This document shows positions 62,173 to 64,000 of a stretch of DNA of 64,000 nucleotides, piece by piece; the stretch's first letter is position 1; each line of letters begins with the position of its first letter. The stretch covers positions 496,001 through 560,000 of the forward strand of contig NZ_AP014680.1 in the NCBI RefSeq assembly GCF_000829395.1, written 5' to 3'. The stretch comes from Paucilactobacillus hokkaidonensis JCM 18461. GTDB lineage: Bacteria > Bacillota > Bacilli > Lactobacillales > Lactobacillaceae. The translations under genes were made by a program, and so were the position numbers. A model generated the notes under the pieces. The model made no database searches. It was not told the origin of the DNA and saw only the letters and a list, made by a program, of their open reading frames with translations.

Positions 62173-64000
62173 TGGCTAATAAACGAGAATTTCCACTCGA
62201 AAAGACTCGCAATATCGGGATCATGGCTCATATTGATGCCGGTAAGACCACAACCACAGAACGAATTCTTTACTATACTGGTAAGATTCATAAAATTGGT
62301 GAAACCCATGATGGTGCTTCACAAATGGATTGGATGGAACAAGAACAAGAACGTGGTATTACGATTACTTCAGCTGCAACCACTGCTGCATGGAAAGATC
62401 ACCGAATCAACATTATTGATACCCCAGGACACGTGGACTTCACTATTGAAGTTGAACGATCACTTCGGGTTTTGGATGGTGCTGTTGCGGTACTAGATGC
62501 ACAGGCTGGTGTTGAACCACAAACAGAAACTGTTTGGCGTCAAGCTTCTGACTATAGTGTTCCTCGGATTGTTTTTGCTAACAAGATGGATAAGCTAGGT
62601 GCTGACTTTGATTTTTCAGTTTCTACTATTAAGGATCGGTTGCAAGCAAATGCTTTACCAATTCAAATGCCAATTGGTGCTGAGGACGACTTTGAAGGAG
62701 TTATTGACCTTGTTGAAATGAAGGCTGATATCTATGACGAAGATGTACTTGGTTCAAAGTGGGATACAGTAGATGTTCCTGATGACTACAAAGAAGAAGC
62801 TGCTAAGCGTCGTGACGCAATGATTGAACAGCTTGCTGATATTGATGATGGCATCATGGAAAAATATTTGGGTGGGGAAGAAATCTCTATTCCAGAAATT
62901 AAAGCTGCAATTCGTCGCGGTACTTTAAATCTTGAATTATTCCCTGTTTTAGCTGGTTCAGCTTTCAAAAATAAGGGTGTTCAAATGATGTTGGATGCAG
63001 TTATTGACTATCTTCCATCACCATTGGATGTTAAGCCTTACAACGCAACTGACCCAGATTCAGGCGAAAAGATTGAACTAGTTGCTGGGGACGAAAAGCC
63101 ATTTGCTGCCTTAGCATTTAAGATTGCAACTGATCCATTCGTTGGCCGTTTAACTTTCATTCGTGTTTATACTGGGACACTTGAATCAGGTTCATATGTT
63201 CTGAATACTAGTAAAGACAAACGTGAACGTGTTGGTCGTTTACTACAAATGCATTCTAATCACCGTCAAGAAATTCCTGAAGTTTTCTCTGGCGATATTG
63301 CTGCTGCAATTGGTCTGAAAAATACCACAACTGGTGATTCATTGACTGATCCAGCCCATCCAATTCAACTAGAATCAATGGAATTCCCTGATCCAGTTAT
63401 CCAAGTTGCCGTTGAACCTAAATCAAAGGCTGATCAAGATAAGATGGATATTGCTTTACAAAAGTTAGCTGAGGAAGATCCTTCGTTCAAGGCTGAAACT
63501 AACCCTGAAACCGGTGAAACATTGATTGCCGGAATGGGTGAGTTGCATTTGGATATTATCATTGACCGGATGAGACGTGAATTTAACGTTGAAGCTACAG
63601 TTGGTAATCCACAAGTTTCATATCGTGAAGCATTTACTAAGAGCACCAAAGTTCAAGGTAAATTTATTCGCCAATCTGGTGGTAAAGGTCAATATGGGGA
63701 TGTTTGGATTGAGTTCTCGCCAAACGAAGAAGGAAAAGGATTCGAATTCGAAGATGCAATTGTTGGTGGAGTTGTTCCTCGTGAATATATCCCAGCAGTT
63801 GAACAAGGTTTGAAAGAATCATTAGCTAATGGTGTTCTTGCTGGATACCCATTGGTTGATGTAAAAGCTAAGTTATATGATGGTAGTTATCATGAAGTCG
63901 ATTCTAATGAATCAGCCTTTAAGGTTGCTGCATCAATGGCATTGAGAAATGCTGCTAAGACTGCTGGTCCTGTTATCTTGGAACCAATCATGAAAGTTGA
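62173..64000 (+). CDS. fusA: Elongation factor G (3' end beyond the window)
   Basis: 609 codons are visible of about 695 expected. The GTPase drives translocation of tRNA and mRNA. G1 is AHIDAGKT (residues 19-26), G2 region [12 protein letters not shown]3 DTPGH, G4 NKMDK; domains II-IV follow ([24 protein letters not shown]). ATG 62173 behind GGAAGGAGA. The frame is open to the right edge with no stop. Confidence 0.98.

Overview
This is a contiguous piece of an AT-rich chromosome from a lactic acid bacterium, almost certainly a member of the Lactobacillaceae. The reasons are the ctsR-clpC pair upstream of rpoB-rpoC, then a prepilin peptidase and rpsL-rpsG-fusA; a DHA2-type MFS pump paired with a DUF4811 protein; a large manganese-handling cluster (mntH, two VIT-family genes, a CDF exporter, a DtxR/MntR regulator); AzlCD, ThrE-like and Rrf2 genes of lactobacillus type; and TTG/GTG starts behind strong GGAGG sites. 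The species cannot be fixed from the sequence alone.

Layout. 1-6.4 kb: the end of an unknown gene, a MazG-like gene and a complete branched-chain amino acid ABC transporter (livJ, then livHMGF) ending in a CBS-ACT (AcuB-like) protein. 6.8-16.9 kb: an MFS pump, an isochorismatase-family hydrolase, a DUF2798 membrane protein, tRNA-Asp, a lipoprotein, a YdeI-like protein, an SDR, an RluA-type pseudouridine synthase, a HAD phosphatase, azlCD, and a second MFS pump with its DUF4811 partner, divergent from a MerR regulator. 18-21.4 kb: RNase J and a family 2 glycosyltransferase. 21.7-29 kb: metal handling (multicopper oxidase, mntH, usp, two VIT proteins, CDF exporter, DtxR/MntR). 29-34 kb: cold shock protein, split ThrE-like exporter, PAP2 phosphatase, PspC, hydrolase, GNAT, Rrf2. 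34-39.6 kb: lysine riboswitch with lysP, a deoxynucleoside kinase, two tRNA groups (Val-Leu-Thr and Gly-Arg-Pro), an MFS remnant, and an amino acid ABC transporter without an ATPase. 39.8-45 kb: a small MerR regulon (acetyltransferase, SDR, merR), a membrane-bound papain-like protein, and UPF0210 with its ACT-domain partner. 45-64 kb: a YhgE/Pip protein, ctsR-clpC, a TetR regulator, rpoB-rpoC, prepilin peptidase, rpsL-rpsG-fusA (fusA runs off the window).

How genes work together. One 17-bp palindrome, GTTTnGGTnnnCCnAAC, occurs both in the mntH/multicopper-oxidase intergenic region and in the CDF/DtxR intergenic region, which suggests one metal-responsive regulon. One 20-bp MerR-type palindrome with a 19-bp promoter spacer precedes both the acetyltransferase and the SDR, suggesting one MerR regulon. 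A CtsR box precedes ctsR-clpC.

The most unusual content is a family of eight large intergenic palindromes (about 120-430 bp) plus one collapsed remnant. All start with GAGYGTG-like sequence and end in CRCGTTT followed by an AT-rich ATnAAA flank. Their arms differ from copy to copy but stay complementary, and even the terminal base pairs co-vary. Several are fused to the stop codon, or even the last codons, of the upstream gene (MazG-like, livJ, acuB-like, clpC, rpoC). Two have expanded into 99- and 100-bp tandem arrays. I do not recognise a named family for them; they are the best candidate here for an undescribed element.
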